From: Nocardioides sp. YIM 152315
GTDB lineage: Bacteria; Actinomycetota; Actinomycetes; Propionibacteriales; Nocardioidaceae
DNA length: 64,000 nt
Direction of reading: 5' to 3'
Assembly: GCF_029210375.1 (NCBI RefSeq)
Contig: NZ_JARGER010000039.1
Coordinates: forward strand, 29,069 to 93,068
The translations under genes were made by a program, and so were the position numbers. Shown piece after piece: positions 63,899-64,000 of this stretch; the first letter of the stretch is position 1, and every line of letters starts with the position of its first letter. The notes under the pieces are model-generated. The model did not search any database. It saw only the letters and a program-made list of their open reading frames with translations, and was not told the DNA's origin.

Positions 63899-64000
63899 GG
63901 TCGTTGAGGAAGGCGCCCCAGCGGCCTCACGGTGGTTGAGGAAGGCGCCCTGGCGCCTGTCTCGAAACCACCCCGTGGTGGACTGGTGGTGGTTTCGAGC
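63899..64000. repeat. REP-like cluster at the window end
   Basis: A truncated unit (63899-63929, without the GTCTCGAAAC end), a complete unit (63931-63972, GGTGGTTGAGGAAGG to GAAACCACC) and the start of an inverted unit (63988-64000, GGTGGTTTCGAG) lie in a row. The complete unit matches 8213-8254 except for one base near its end. The cluster continues beyond the window. Confidence 0.8.

Overview
The window comes from a high-GC actinobacterium, most probably Nocardioides or a close relative. The evidence is very GC-rich coding DNA with GTG/TTG starts, many 4-bp ATGA/GTGA overlaps, leaderless-looking promoters (TANNNT 6-7 nt before the start codon), the actinobacterial order radical SAM / DUF2344 / RNase E / L21 / L27 / Obg / ProB, and short palindromic REP-like repeats of the kind common in that genus. 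About 53 protein genes are supported. No rRNA, tRNA, CRISPR array or insertion sequence was recognised.

Layout. 1-9.9 kb: branched-chain amino acid synthesis (ilvD), a disaccharide phosphorylase pair (pgmB + GH65), an SRPBCC/Asp-box pair, an EamA exporter, REP repeats and a PQQ-type sugar dehydrogenase lipoprotein. 9.9-15.5 kb (minus strand): a cobalamin riboswitch leads a five-gene operon. It encodes a secreted alpha/alpha-toroid protein, a membrane-anchored DUF4430 protein and the T, A (double ATPase) and S parts of an ECF transporter. The two secreted proteins correspond to the two domains of animal transcobalamin/intrinsic factor, so this looks like a split bacterial corrinoid-capture and uptake system. 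It is the strongest candidate here for a little-described system. 15.5-31 kb: gatCAB, a SigE-family sigma factor with a membrane beta-propeller partner, ligA, a TetR/MFS efflux pair, a DJ-1/PfpI protein, a MetE-like protein, mnmA with its cysteine desulfurase, a membrane EEP hydrolase and proB. 31-44.6 kb: obg, rpmA, rplU, a polytopic glycosyltransferase, rne, DUF2344, an AlkZ-like winged-helix protein, a CynX/NimT MFS protein and a TIGR03960-type radical SAM enzyme.

44.6-53 kb is a surface-polysaccharide locus: flippase, GT2, UDP-sugar 2-epimerase, Gfo/Idh dehydrogenase, DegT aminotransferase, hexapeptide acetyltransferase and a DUF2142 protein. The sugar enzymes match four of the five steps to UDP-2,3-diacetamido-2,3-dideoxy-mannuronate. 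53-58.5 kb: a DHA2 MFS pump, then five tightly coupled genes (BchC-like dehydrogenase, a pterin-synthase fold protein without its catalytic residues, GT4, an LPG-synthase-type membrane protein, a RibD-C reductase). These suggest an uncharacterised pathway joining a pteridine-like or small cyclic substrate to glycosylation. 58.5-64 kb: anti-sigma/sigma pair, SNF2 helicase, antiquitin-type aldehyde dehydrogenase, and more REP repeats.

Coordinates and starts were read directly from the sequence. Functional names rest on motif and family recognition without a database search.
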